Source: Streptomyces griseiscabiei
GTDB lineage: Bacteria > Actinomycetota > Actinomycetes > Streptomycetales > Streptomycetaceae
DNA: 64,000 nucleotides
NCBI RefSeq assembly: GCF_020010925.1
Contig: NZ_JAGJBZ010000001.1
Span: 2,604,001-2,668,000 of the forward strand
Direction of reading: 5' to 3'
This document shows positions 17,087 through 25,992 of the stretch, piece by piece (positions within the stretch are counted from its first letter, which is position 1; every line of letters begins with the position of its first letter). A program made the translations under genes and the position numbers. The notes under the pieces were generated by a model. It had not been told where the DNA came from, did no database searches, and saw nothing but the letters and a program-made list of their open reading frames with translations.

Positions 17087-17235
17087 TCAGTCACCCAATT
17101 CGATACCCAAACTGTCCGCGAGTTCGCGGAGGTCTTCAACCGAGATCTGGGGGGCTTTCGCCGCTTGCCGAGATGCCCAACGCTCCAAAATTTCGTCCAT
17201 GGCGGCTCTGACCTGCACTTTCTCCAAGTGTCTTG
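17087..17235 (-). pseudogene. C-terminal fragment of an unidentified gene
   Basis: The frame ending at 17087 reads AAMDEILERWASRQAAKAPQ, then ISVEDLRELADSLGIELGD, a well-formed helical, acidic C-terminus. It differs from the serine recombinase that should end just upstream and is fused to it near 17235. It might be the tail of a small DNA-binding or plasmid-maintenance protein, but no family is recognised. Confidence 0.35.
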
Positions 17236-17239
17236 ACTC

Positions 17240-18080
17240 AAGTATCTGACGGAAGGCTTGTGTCCCTTGCGCTTGCCGGTGGGGATGAACAGGTCGGGCT
17301 GGATCTGCCCGACGGACTCGCCGCCGGCCCGGCGCCGGAGCACGGTGTGCAGCATGTCGTCGGTCATCGCCGGGGGCCGGCCGCCGTGCTTGCCCTTGCG
17401 GGCCGCGGTGTCCAGGCCCTCCAACGTGGACTCGCGGATGTTCTCTCGCTCGGTCTCCGCCATCGCCGCGAAGTACGCGAACAGCAGCTTGCCCGGGCCA
17501 GTGGGGTCGTAGATGCCGGGCAGGGGTCCGGCGAGCATCTCCAGGACCAGGCCGTGGGCGGTGAGGTGGTCGGTGAGCGCGGTGAGTTCGGCGGCGTCGC
17601 GGCCGAGGCGCTTCATCTCGTACACGGTGAAGATGACCCGGCAGTGCGGGGCGTGCGCCTTGACCTCCCGCGCGGTTCGCAGCGCCTTCTCGAACCGGGG
17701 CCGGACCCGCACCCGGGTGCTGATCTTCTCGCTGAAGATCTTGCCCCTCGGGATGCCGTGCTTGCTGAGCGCGTCGAGCTGGGAGTTGAGCGTCGAGCAT
17801 CGCGCGTTAGCCGATGTGGATGTCCGCACTCGGCAGGTCCGGGTCGATCGGCGCCGGTGGCGGGGTGCCGGGCCGCCACGGCCGACCCCGGCCCACGGTC
17901 GGCCGGGGTCGGCACCCGCAGCGCCTTCTTCAGCCGGGGCACCTTCGTGAAGCGGCGGGTGTGGTAGGCGGAGGCGACCGCGCCGCCGCGCGAGCGGCAC
18001 GGGGAACCGGGCTGGGCGACGCACTTCGGACAGGCGTGCTGTTCGGCGTCGTCGGCGTCCGACCGGTCGGTTGAGGAAGG
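17240..18080 (-). pseudogene. Serine recombinase (resolvase) with N-terminal zinc-finger-like domain, frameshifted
   Basis: The C-terminal two thirds read clearly as a resolvase: QLDALSKHGIPRGKIFSEKI, RFEKALRTAREVKAHAPHCR, TVYEMKRLGRDAAELTALTD, ERENIRESTLEGLDTAARKG and the HTH region GGRPPAMTDDMLHTVLRRRA. The catalytic Ser motif (ARCST, where families show YAR.ST) lies in the same frame, but one extra A near 17812 turns its Tyr codon into TAA. Upstream, ACPKCVAQPGSPCRSRGGAV with a following HTRRFTK is a CxxC..PGxPC..H zinc-finger-like domain seen in some Streptomyces recombinases; another frame change near 17880 separates it. The final residues after GHKPSV are replaced by unrelated sequence. 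Confidence 0.7.
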
Positions 18081-18372
18081 AAGCCGAGGGTCCGTCACGG
18101 GCCCGGATCTTCGCACAATGCAAGTCTCAGAAGGAGGCCCGTCCTGCTTCTTAGTGAGAACGGGTTCTGCGAACGAACCCGGGATCGGCGGGGGTCCGGC
18201 GGCCCGCGATTGATCTTGCTCGCGCAAAGGACTGTTCATGAGAGAGCTCTGGATGAGACGGGCAGGCCGGAGATGCCGGCGCCTTCGGAGCGGCCTTGCC
18301 ATCCACTCCGCCCCGCAATAACATTACGACAGTAAGCCATACGATCGAAATTCAATGTGTAAGGAGTCCGTC

Positions 18373-19188
18373 ATGGCGACACAACGGCCGGTAGCACTCG
18401 TGACGGGGGCGTCATCGGGGATCGGTAACGCAACCGCTCGGGCCTTCGTCACAGCCGGGTTCGAGGTGATCGGAACCGGACGGAACACCTCGGGGCTCAC
18501 CCCGCCCGCCGGTGTGGCCTTCCTCGACCTCGACGTGACCAGCGACGAATCCGTCACCGCCGCGGTCCGGGAAGTGATCGAACGGTTCGGACGGATCGAC
18601 GTCCTGGTCAACAACGCCGGTCTGGGCTCGGCCGGCGCCGCCGAGGAGAGCTCCGTCGCCCAGGCCCAGCGCCTCTTCAACCTCAACTTCTTCGGTCATG
18701 TCCGCATGGCGAAGGCCGTTCTGCCGCACATGCGCACCCAGGGCCGTGGACGTATCGTCAACGTCTCGTCCGTCCTCGGCGTCATCCCGCAGCCCTACAT
18801 GGCCCTCTACGCCGCCGCGAAGCACGCCGTCGAGGGCTACTCCGAGTCCCTGGATCACGAGGTCCGCGAGCACGGCGTCCGCGTCCTGCTCGTCGAGCCC
18901 GGCTACACCCGGACCGCCTTCGATGCCAATGCCGCGCAGCCCGACACCCCGCTGCCGCTGTACGCGGAGCGGCGGCGTGTCTTCGACGAAGTGGTCGCCG
19001 CGGCGATGAAGACCGGCGACGACCCCGCCGTCGTCGCCAAGGAGATCGTCACGGCAGCCACCGCCTCGAAGCCGAAGCTGCGCTACACCGCCGGACCGCT
19101 CGCCTCACGCATCACCACCGCGCGACGCCTCGTCCCCGCCGGGATGTTCGACAAGCAGATCCGCAGGTTCAACCGGATGCCCGGCTGA
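18373..19188 (+). CDS. Short-chain dehydrogenase/reductase
   Basis: The 271-aa classical SDR shows the cofactor motif TGASSGIG (residues ~12-19), NNAG in VLVNNAGLG, the catalytic Ser in NVSSVLGVI, and YAAAKHA carrying the Tyr-x3-Lys pair. GRN after the second strand suggests NADP(H). ATG 18373 follows AAGGAG at 6 nt. It is the first gene of an apparent SDR / hydrolase / oxidoreductase / TetR cassette on one strand (76 and 74 bp gaps). Typical roles are reduction of a ketone or aldehyde. TTACGACAGTAA just upstream (near 18325) is a short inverted repeat that could bind the cassette's TetR. Confidence 0.88.
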   Translation: MATQRPVALVTGASSGIGNATARAFVTAGFEVIGTGRNTSGLTPPAGVAFLDLDVTSDESVTAAVREVIERFGRIDVLVNNAGLGSAGAAEESSVAQAQRLFNLNFFGHVRMAKAVLPHMRTQGRGRIVNVSSVLGVIPQPYMALYAAAKHAVEGYSESLDHEVREHGVRVLLVEPGYTRTAFDANAAQPDTPLPLYAERRRVFDEVVAAAMKTGDDPAVVAKEIVTAATASKPKLRYTAGPLASRITTARRLVPAGMFDKQIRRFNRMPG

Positions 19189-19264
19189 AACGTCGCACCC
19201 GGCCCATCGACCCGCAGCGCGCGCGAGAGGCGCGTTCAGCTCTGACCTGACAAGGAGCATCACC

Positions 19265-20176
19265 ATGGGAATGAGCACGGAAGCGCAGCAGTTCGCGCAG
19301 TTCCTCGACAGCGTGCGTGCGAAGGCGTCGACGCCGGGACTCGATCTGGCCGTCGTCCGCGACATCGTCGACACACATGCTTCGGCATCGACCGAGCCGG
19401 AAGGCGTCACCTACGCCGACGTGGACGCGGACGGCGTCCCCGCCCTGTGGGTCATCCCCGAGGGCGCCGACCCCGACAAGGCGCTGCTTCACTTCCATTT
19501 CGGCGGATCGGTCGCCGCCTCGATCGCATCGGACCGCAAGGCCGCCGGCCACATCGCCAAGGCGGCCGGAATCCGCTCACTCGTCGTGGGCTTCCGCCTG
19601 GCGCCCGAGCATCCCCACCCGGCGCAGATCGACGACGCCGAGACCGCCTACCGGTGGCTGCTCGCTCAGGGCTACGCGCCGCGGAACATCGGCAGCACCG
19701 GCCACTCCATCGGAGGCACCCTCGCGATCGCGCTGCCGCTGCGCCTGCTCGCCAAGGGCGAGGCAGTCCCCGGCGCGGTCGTCAGCATCTCGCCCTGGAC
19801 CGACCTCACCATCAGTAACCCGAAGGTGGACGAGAACGAGGAACTCGACAGGATGCTCAGCCGGGGCATCCTCGAGCTGTTCCGAGCGGCTTGGCTGCAG
19901 GACCCCGGCGTGGACTTCACCGACCCCGCCATCAGCATCGTGAACGCCGACCTGACCGGCCTGCCGCCCACGGCCCTCCACTACGGCGAGCACGAAACGC
20001 TTGCCGGCGATGGCGCCGATTTCGGCCGCCGACTGACCGACTTCAAGATCGTCTCTGAGGTCCGCCCGCTGCCGGAGGGCCAGCACTCGTTCATCCTGGG
20101 CGCGGGACGCGTGCCCGAGGTGGACCGGGCGATCGAGCAGATGGGCCAGTGGCTTCGACGGCACCTCGGCCGCTGA
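19265..20176 (+). CDS. Alpha/beta hydrolase, hormone-sensitive-lipase type
   Basis: The 303-aa protein has the nucleophile elbow GHSIGG, VVGFRLAPEHPHPAQIDD typical of the HSL (esterase/lipase family IV) group, a catalytic Asp likely in HYGEHETLAGDGADF, and His in EGQHSFILGAG. The usual HGGG oxyanion motif is HFHFGGS here, a variant that keeps the GG. ATG 19265 has AAGGAG upstream. It probably hydrolyses a small ester or lactone whose alcohol or ketone the flanking SDR and quinone-oxidoreductase-like enzymes handle (inference from position). Confidence 0.85.
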   Translation: MGMSTEAQQFAQFLDSVRAKASTPGLDLAVVRDIVDTHASASTEPEGVTYADVDADGVPALWVIPEGADPDKALLHFHFGGSVAASIASDRKAAGHIAKAAGIRSLVVGFRLAPEHPHPAQIDDAETAYRWLLAQGYAPRNIGSTGHSIGGTLAIALPLRLLAKGEAVPGAVVSISPWTDLTISNPKVDENEELDRMLSRGILELFRAAWLQDPGVDFTDPAISIVNADLTGLPPTALHYGEHETLAGDGADFGRRLTDFKIVSEVRPLPEGQHSFILGAGRVPEVDRAIEQMGQWLRRHLGR

Positions 20177-20250
20177 GGTGGAAGCTGCCCGGACATGCGC
20201 ATCGTCCGCCGAGAAGACAACCGAGAAGATCACGCGAAGGGACGGCTGAC

Positions 20251-21264
20251 ATGAAGGCGTTCGTCGTCGAGAAGTACGGCAAGGGCGGCCTGCGCGCCGC
20301 TGATGTTCCCGAGCCCACCGTCGGGGCCGGCGACGTCCTGGTCCAGGTGAGCGCTGCCAGCATCAACCCGCTGGACAAGATGGTCCGCAACGGGGAGTTC
20401 AAACGACTCCTGAAGTACGAGCTTCCGTTCGTGCTCGGCCATGACGTCGCCGGGATCGTGACGCAGGTCGGGCCGACCGTGCGCGGCTTGACGGTCGGCG
20501 ACGAGGTCTACGCACGTCCCCGCGACCTGCGGGTCGGAGGCTTTGCCGAGTTCATTGCGGTCGACCAGGACGACGTCGCGCCCAAGCCGGCGTCACTCAC
20601 GCTCCGCGAGGCGGCCGCGGTGCCGCTGGTGGCCCTGGCCGCCTGGCAGATCCTCGTGGAGCGCGCCCACGTGGTGCCGGGCCAGAAAGTGCTCGTCCAC
20701 GCCGGTGCCGGTGGCCTCGGATCGACGGCCATCCAGCTCGCCAAGCACTTCGGTGCCACGGTGGCCACGACCACGAACTCCCGCGCCGAGGAGATGGTCA
20801 GGAGCCTCGGCGCCGACACCGTCGTCGACTACACGAAGGAGGACTTCTCGCAGGTGCTGTCCGGCTACGACCTGGTGCTGGACTCCCTTGGCGGGGCGAA
20901 CCTCGAGAAGTCGCTGACTGTGCTGAAGCCGGGCGGCCTGGCCATCGGTGTCGCCGGCCCGCCGGACTCCGGGTTCGCCAGGCAACTCGGCGCGCCCTCG
21001 TTCATGGGCGTGGCCATGAACGCGCTCAGCCGCAAGGTGCGCAAGCAGGCCAAGGCCCTGGGTGTGCGCTATGAGTTCTTCTTCATGCAGGCCAGCGGCG
21101 CCCAGCTCCGTGAACTCGGCGCCCTGTACGACAGCGGACGGCTCCGCCCGGTCATCGACCGGACGTTCCCCTTCGACCGGACGCTCGAGGCGATGGCGTA
21201 CGTCGAGCAGGGGCGTACCACGGCCGGAAAGGTCGTGATCTCGATGACGCCCGGCGACGACTGA
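20251..21264 (+). CDS. NADP-dependent MDR oxidoreductase (quinone reductase-like, zinc-free)
   Basis: The 337-aa protein has the GroES-like N-terminus (VPEPTVGAGDVLVQVSAASI, then NPLDKMVRNG), LPFVLGHDVAGIVTQVG and the Rossmann motif VHAGAGGLGSTAIQLAKHFG; catalytic zinc ligands of alcohol dehydrogenases are absent, as in quinone oxidoreductase/enoyl reductase members. ATG 20251 with GAAGGGACGG upstream. It follows the hydrolase by 74 bp. The likely reaction is NADPH-dependent reduction of a quinone or an alpha,beta-unsaturated ketone. Confidence 0.88.
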   Translation: MKAFVVEKYGKGGLRAADVPEPTVGAGDVLVQVSAASINPLDKMVRNGEFKRLLKYELPFVLGHDVAGIVTQVGPTVRGLTVGDEVYARPRDLRVGGFAEFIAVDQDDVAPKPASLTLREAAAVPLVALAAWQILVERAHVVPGQKVLVHAGAGGLGSTAIQLAKHFGATVATTTNSRAEEMVRSLGADTVVDYTKEDFSQVLSGYDLVLDSLGGANLEKSLTVLKPGGLAIGVAGPPDSGFARQLGAPSFMGVAMNALSRKVRKQAKALGVRYEFFFMQASGAQLRELGALYDSGRLRPVIDRTFPFDRTLEAMAYVEQGRTTAGKVVISMTPGDD

Positions 21265-21401
21265 ACCAGGCCGGCCGCGCAGAAGGCGTGGCGGTGCTCC
21301 AAGACGCCGCCCGCACACCATTAGAGTGCGTTCGTAATCCAATATGATGGCGAGGCCGGCGGAAAGCGGGCGACCCTTCCGGCGCACGAAGGAGCGAGCG
21401 C

Positions 21402-21992
21402 GTGACTCGTTACGGGAAAGAGCACAAGCAGGCGACCAGGCAGCGGATCATCGAGACCGCCGGCCGCCGGTTCAAGCAGGACGGTATCGATGGCTCGGGC
21501 ATCTCGACGCTGATGGCGGACGCCGGACTGACCAACGGTGCCTTCTACGCCCACTTCGCGTCCAAGGACGACCTCGTGGCCGCCTCGGTCGCGGACCAGC
21601 TGCGCACGCAGTACGCCAACGTCATCGACCAGGCGGCCCCCGGCATCGCAGGACTCGAGCAGATCGTGCGGTGGTATCTGTCGCCCCAGCACCGCGACAG
21701 CCCCGACGACGGCTGCCCCTCCGCCGCACTCCTCGATGAGATCGGGCGCTGCCCGCAGGAGACCAAGCAGGCGTACACCGACGGGGTGCTCGCCGTCATC
21801 GACGGCATCGCCGCCCGCCTGGCGCCCGCCGATCCGCGCTCGGCGCACACGAAGACCCTCAGCGTCTACGCCATGATGGTCGGGACACTGCAGCTCTCCC
21901 GCGCCCTGTCTGACCCGCGACTCTCCGACGAACTCCTCGAAGAGGGCATCCGCAACGCCCTCACGCTGCTCAGCGCACAGGAGTCCCGCTGA
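21402..21992 (+). CDS. TetR-family regulator
   Basis: The 196-aa protein has the TetR N-terminal HTH (TRQRIIETAGRRFKQDGIDG, LMADAGLTNGAFYAHFASKD) and a helical ligand domain with CPSAALLDEI, the TetR_C arrangement seen in relatives controlling SDR/oxidoreductase cassettes. GTG 21402 follows GAAGGAG. It closes the 18.4-22 kb cassette and is the natural candidate to repress it in response to a small electrophile or carbonyl compound (inference). The 137-bp gap before it may hold its own promoter. Confidence 0.9.
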   Translation: MTRYGKEHKQATRQRIIETAGRRFKQDGIDGSGISTLMADAGLTNGAFYAHFASKDDLVAASVADQLRTQYANVIDQAAPGIAGLEQIVRWYLSPQHRDSPDDGCPSAALLDEIGRCPQETKQAYTDGVLAVIDGIAARLAPADPRSAHTKTLSVYAMMVGTLQLSRALSDPRLSDELLEEGIRNALTLLSAQESR

Positions 21993-22234
21993 CACGCCGC
22001 AGCAGCCTCGCCGAGCCGGCCCGGCGAAGCCGACATCCGAGGCAGCGGGCGCGCGCCCGAGACCGAACGGGCGGGAGAGACTTCGCCGGCTCATCGACAC
22101 CGCCTGATCGATGAGCGGCCGTCCCCGCTCCGAGCGGTTCCCGGCGTCGGCCCGGCTCTCCCCACCGCCCGGCCGTGACCACGGGATTCTGGGTCGAAGC
22201 CGCAGCCGACGGCTTCGACCCGGAATCGCTGGCG

Positions 22235-22985
22235 CTACCGCTGCGCGGCGCTCTCCCCGGCGGGCGCCGACTGCGGTTCGTCCGCTCGCTGGCCCGGGAC
22301 GACTACAGCCGACTGGAGATCTAGCCGGTTGCTCATGTCCAGCTCGAACCGGCCGTAGGGGTTGACGTGAGTCCAGAACAGCGGGGACAACGCGCGCCGA
22401 TCGGCATCGCCGAGGCGCTCGACCCCCTTCGGCTCGGCCAGGACCTCTGCAGCAGCAGGGTGTTGACGTGGACAAGGGCAGCCTGCAGCAGGTGCAGGGC
22501 GAGCATCGAGATCTCCTGGCTCTCGCGGTCGGCGCCGGTCAGGTCCCCGTCCTTGCCGTAGAACAGGTCGTGGTTGGCGGAGTTCCAGTTCTCCACCACT
22601 TGCAGGCCCTCGTGGATCTCCCGCCGTAGTTCGGGGCTGGCCAGGTAGTCGCAGACGAACGCTGTCCGCACAGCGCGGCCGAGCTCCTCGATCGCCCGGT
22701 AGGTCGGGTGCTTCGGGCCGCCGCAGGTGAAGCGTCGTAGCACCTGCTCGGCCTCGGCCGTGCCCAGGCGGAGCGCGGTGGTGTATTTGACGATCTGGTC
22801 GTACTGCTGGCGGATCAGCTCCCAGTCGATCGTCTTGCTGGACAGCACCGGGGCCAGGTGCGGCCACGTCTCGTCCTCGCCGGCAACCGGCCGGTACAGC
22901 CGGGCCGAGCCCACGTTCTTCAACCGGGGCAGCAGGTTGAAGCCGAGCATGTGCGCGAAGGCGAATCCGACGAATGGACGGGCCG
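22235..22985 (-). pseudogene. C-terminal part of a Tn3-family transposase, frameshifted and fused to a GH1 remnant
   Basis: [80 protein letters not shown] and [20 protein letters not shown] are the conserved C-terminal quarter of Tn3 transposases. A frame change near 22440 is needed to continue into [30 protein letters not shown] and the stop at 22235. About 240 of ~1,000 residues remain. No 38-bp inverted end was recognised. The 5' side is joined in frame to beta-glucosidase sequence ([11 protein letters not shown]). Confidence 0.8.
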
Positions 22986-23290
22986 GGCGCTTGACGATGC
23001 GGTCCTGAGTGGTGTGGTCGACCGCCACGAGCCCGTGCTTGGGGCGGTAGCCGTCCCAGCACTTGAAAGTGGACGTAGCCGGTGACGGGCAGTCCGTCGT
23101 CGATCAGCCGGTGCACGACGCGCAGACCTGCTCGGATGTAGTCGATACGCTTACGTGCATCGCGGGATCCCGTCAGCGGGTGCGGGTGCGTCTTCCGCCA
23201 GTGAGACGACTTCCGCCTGGCGGTGCAGGGGCGGCAGGGCGAGCGACTGCGTCAGGCGGGGGCTGCGCAGGATGTGTGCAGGAGGAGTCA
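22985..23290 (-). pseudogene. Decayed second copy of the GH1 beta-glucosidase C-terminus
   Basis: The pieces [50 protein letters not shown] and [16 protein letters not shown] match, in order and almost word for word, the C-terminal third of the GH1 enzyme at 31930-33219 ([65 protein letters not shown]). The part carrying the nucleophile Glu is deleted, and the reading frame changes around YVHFQVLG and again at the junction. It is a partial duplication or the remains of a homologous gene, cut by Tn3 sequence. Confidence 0.75.
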
Positions 23291-23346
23291 GTGGACCCAC
23301 CGAAGACTGACCTGTTGGGCCTGGGGGCCCCGTGCTCGCCACACAA

Positions 23347-23388
23347 CCGTACGGCCGTAGGCACATCGATGTGCCTACGGCCGTACGG
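23347..23388. terminator. Perfect 42-bp palindrome, probable bidirectional terminator
   Basis: CCGTACGGCCGTAGGCACAT is followed by CG and then its exact reverse complement, giving a 20-21-bp stem with practically no loop. It ends 14 bp beyond the stop of the ABC permease. Such long GC stems without a U-tract act as terminators in Streptomyces. Confidence 0.7.
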
Positions 23389-23401
23389 CGATTCCCTCCG
23401 T

Positions 23402-25912
23402 CTAGTCGGTCTTGATGGCCATGAGCATGTTCAGTCGGGACGCGTTGCGGGCCGGCCACATGGCGGCCAGGAGTCCGACGAGCGCTGCCAGCAGCAGGAA
23501 GAGCGCGAACCGGCCCCACGGCAGCACCAGCGCGTACCCGGGGATGTCCGCCTTTACGATCTCGCAGACGGCCCAGCCCAGGAAGGAACCGACTCCGATG
23601 CCGATGACCGCGCCGAAGAGGGAGATGACCACGGCCTCCAGCTGGATCATCCGCGTCACGCCTCGCCGGTCGAGTCCGACGGCTCGCAGCATGCCGACCT
23701 CGCGCTGTCGTTCGAAGACTGACATCGCGAGGGTGTTCACCACTCCCAGCACCGCGATGGCCAGGGAGATCGCGAGCAGTGCGTACAAGACGTTGAGCGC
23801 AGCATCGTATGTGCCGCTGAACTCGTTGCGGATGGCCTGCTGGTCGTCGATCTTGATCCCCGGGCGCCCGGGGAGGGCGTCAGCGAGCGCCTTCCTGTCC
23901 GTGCTGCCGTCCGTCTTGACGTAGATCTTGGAGAGGGACGCCGCGAGGGTCGATTCGATCACGTCCGCGGAGACGACGACAGGGAAGACGACCTCGTTGG
24001 ACTCGAAGATAGCCCCGACGGTCACCCTGCGCTTCTTGCCGGAGTCCCCGTACACCGCTGGCAGGGTGTCCCCCACCTTCCAACCGTGGGATCGCGCTTC
24101 GTCCTCGGCAACGGCGATCTGCCCCTTGGCGAGCGTGCCCTGTGAGCCGGAGACCACCGGAAGGTCGAGTGCCTTGTCGAACTCCGCCGGGGCGATGGCT
24201 GTTACATCCTCCTGGATGCCGTCGATCTGCATCCACGACTGCTGCTCTGGCGACACGGCCCTGACGCCGGGGAGCTTGCGCACGGCGGCGACCGCCGAGG
24301 TGTCCAGGTCCACAGCAGTGGTCGTGATCATATAGTCGGCCTTGACGATGTCCGTGGTCATCCTGTCCATGGACTGACCGACAGTGACGCCGAGCACGGT
24401 CAGAGCACTGACCAGTGTGAGGCCGATGGCCAGTGCGGAGGCGGTGGCGCCGGTACGGCGCGGGTTGCGTACGGCGTTCTGGCCCGCGAGCGTGCCGGAG
24501 ACACCGAAGCCCCGCCGCAGCAGCGGCCGTACGAGCGCGATCACCGGCCGGGACAGCAACGGGATCAGCACGAGGACACCGATCACCGCGAGGAAGGCAC
24601 CGAACCCGACGATCATCGCGCCGCGCGAGCCGCCGGTCCCGGCGCCCGCGACGACGACCGCCGCGCCGAGCAGCGTGAGGATGCCGCCGAACACGTTCCG
24701 CAGGATCAGGGACCTGATGGTGGAGGGCAGGTGTGCGCTGCTGATCGCCGCGACCGGCGGGATCTTCGCTGCGCGACGGGCCGGCAGCCAGGCGGCCACC
24801 ATGGTGACCAGCACACCGACGAATGCTGAGACCAGGACAGTCGTCGACGTGACGATCAGCGGCCCGTCCGGGAGCTTCCCTCCGCCGAAATCGACCACTG
24901 ACTGTGCTATGGCGGCCATGACGGCACCGAGCCCGAGCCCAGCGACCGCACCGGCCGCGCCGACCACCATCGCCTCGATCAGCACGGAACGGGTGACCTG
25001 CCTGCGGGAGGCGCCGACCGCACGCAGCAGAGCGAGTTCCCGGGTGCGCTGGGCAGCCAGCATGGTGAAGGTATTGGCGATCAAGAAGACGCTGACGAAG
25101 AGCGCGACACCGGCGAAGGCAAGCAGTATCCCACTGAGCAGCGAGGCGTCTCCCTCCGCCAATTTTGCCTCGGCGTCGGCGAGTTGTTGACCGGTCTCGG
25201 CCTTCGCGGAGTCCGGAAGTACCTTGCCGATGGCGGCGGCGAGCTTGGTGCTCGAAACGCCGGGGGCGGCGGTGACGGTGACGTTCTCGAAGAAGCCCGG
25301 CTGGAGGTAGAGCCGCTGTGCGGACGGTGTGTCGAACAGCACCAGGCTGCCGCCTCCTGCCACCAGCTGGTCCTCGGTGGTGAAGATGCCGGAGAGCTTG
25401 TACTTCTTGGCCGGACCCGTCAGAGCGACAGGCACGGTGTCGCCGACATGGTAGCCACCCTTGTCGGCGCTGTCCTTGTCGAGCGCGATCTGCATGGCCT
25501 CTGTGGGACCGCCACCCTCGGTGAACGCGTAGAGCGGGTCCTTGCCGTTCTTGCCCGGCGCGTAGTTGGCGCCCGAGTTGAACGCGCCGCCGATGAGTCC
25601 GCCGTCTCTGTCGGAGACGTAGGCGAGTCCGTCGACCCGCCCGGCGGCTTCGGCGACCCCGTCCACACGGGCGACCTCTTCGAGCGTCTTCCGACTGATG
25701 CCGGGGGAATCGGAGTAGTGGTTGGGGTCCGGGTCGACCTGGACGTCCACGTGGGCGAAACTCTTGGCTTTCTGGCTGCTGGAGGAGTTCGTGTAGGTGT
25801 CGGTGAAGATCAGAGTGCCGGAGACGAACGCGACGCCGAGCATGACGGCGAGCACGGTCATCAGCAGTCTGGCCTTGTGCGCGAGGACGTTGCGCAGCGC
25901 TGTGCGGAACAT
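23402..25912 (-). CDS. ABC transporter permease, FtsX/MacB-type with two duplicated halves
   Basis: The 836-aa membrane protein starts with one TM helix (LMTVLAVMLGVAFVSGTLIF), a large extracytoplasmic MacB-PCD-like domain, then an FtsX block of three helices (LLSGILLAFAGVALFVSVFL, AQRTRELALLRAVGASRRQV), and repeats this order in the second half (SALAIGLTLVSALTVLGVTV, then QREVGMLRAVGLDRRGV). ~10 TM segments in all. It lies 80 bp behind its ATPase and forms a MacB/LolCDE-type mechanotransmission exporter that moves peptides, lipids or antibiotics outward rather than acting as a channel. Substrate unknown. No dedicated sensor or regulator adjoins it. Confidence 0.92.
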   Translation of the reverse strand: MFRTALRNVLAHKARLLMTVLAVMLGVAFVSGTLIFTDTYTNSSSSQKAKSFAHVDVQVDPDPNHYSDSPGISRKTLEEVARVDGVAEAAGRVDGLAYVSDRDGGLIGGAFNSGANYAPGKNGKDPLYAFTEGGGPTEAMQIALDKDSADKGGYHVGDTVPVALTGPAKKYKLSGIFTTEDQLVAGGGSLVLFDTPSAQRLYLQPGFFENVTVTAAPGVSSTKLAAAIGKVLPDSAKAETGQQLADAEAKLAEGDASLLSGILLAFAGVALFVSVFLIANTFTMLAAQRTRELALLRAVGASRRQVTRSVLIEAMVVGAAGAVAGLGLGAVMAAIAQSVVDFGGGKLPDGPLIVTSTTVLVSAFVGVLVTMVAAWLPARRAAKIPPVAAISSAHLPSTIRSLILRNVFGGILTLLGAAVVVAGAGTGGSRGAMIVGFGAFLAVIGVLVLIPLLSRPVIALVRPLLRRGFGVSGTLAGQNAVRNPRRTGATASALAIGLTLVSALTVLGVTVGQSMDRMTTDIVKADYMITTTAVDLDTSAVAAVRKLPGVRAVSPEQQSWMQIDGIQEDVTAIAPAEFDKALDLPVVSGSQGTLAKGQIAVAEDEARSHGWKVGDTLPAVYGDSGKKRRVTVGAIFESNEVVFPVVVSADVIESTLAASLSKIYVKTDGSTDRKALADALPGRPGIKIDDQQAIRNEFSGTYDAALNVLYALLAISLAIAVLGVVNTLAMSVFERQREVGMLRAVGLDRRGVTRMIQLEAVVISLFGAVIGIGVGSFLGWAVCEIVKADIPGYALVLPWGRFALFLLLAALVGLLAAMWPARNASRLNMLMAIKTD

Positions 25913-25992
25913 GGTGGTGTGATCCCGGTGAAGTGAGGGGAGCTGAGGACGGAGGGGGTGCGTACCGGTTGGTCGGCTCTGCTGCGGGCCGC

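Noticed and set aside
22111..22365. Small plus-strand frame after the TetR gene
   Set aside because: Basic, low-complexity sequence without start signal or family features; antisense to the Tn3 tail in part.
23347..23388. 42-bp palindrome as a CRISPR repeat or phage attachment site
   Set aside because: It is single, has no spacers or integrase next to it, and its position just behind an operon fits a terminator.
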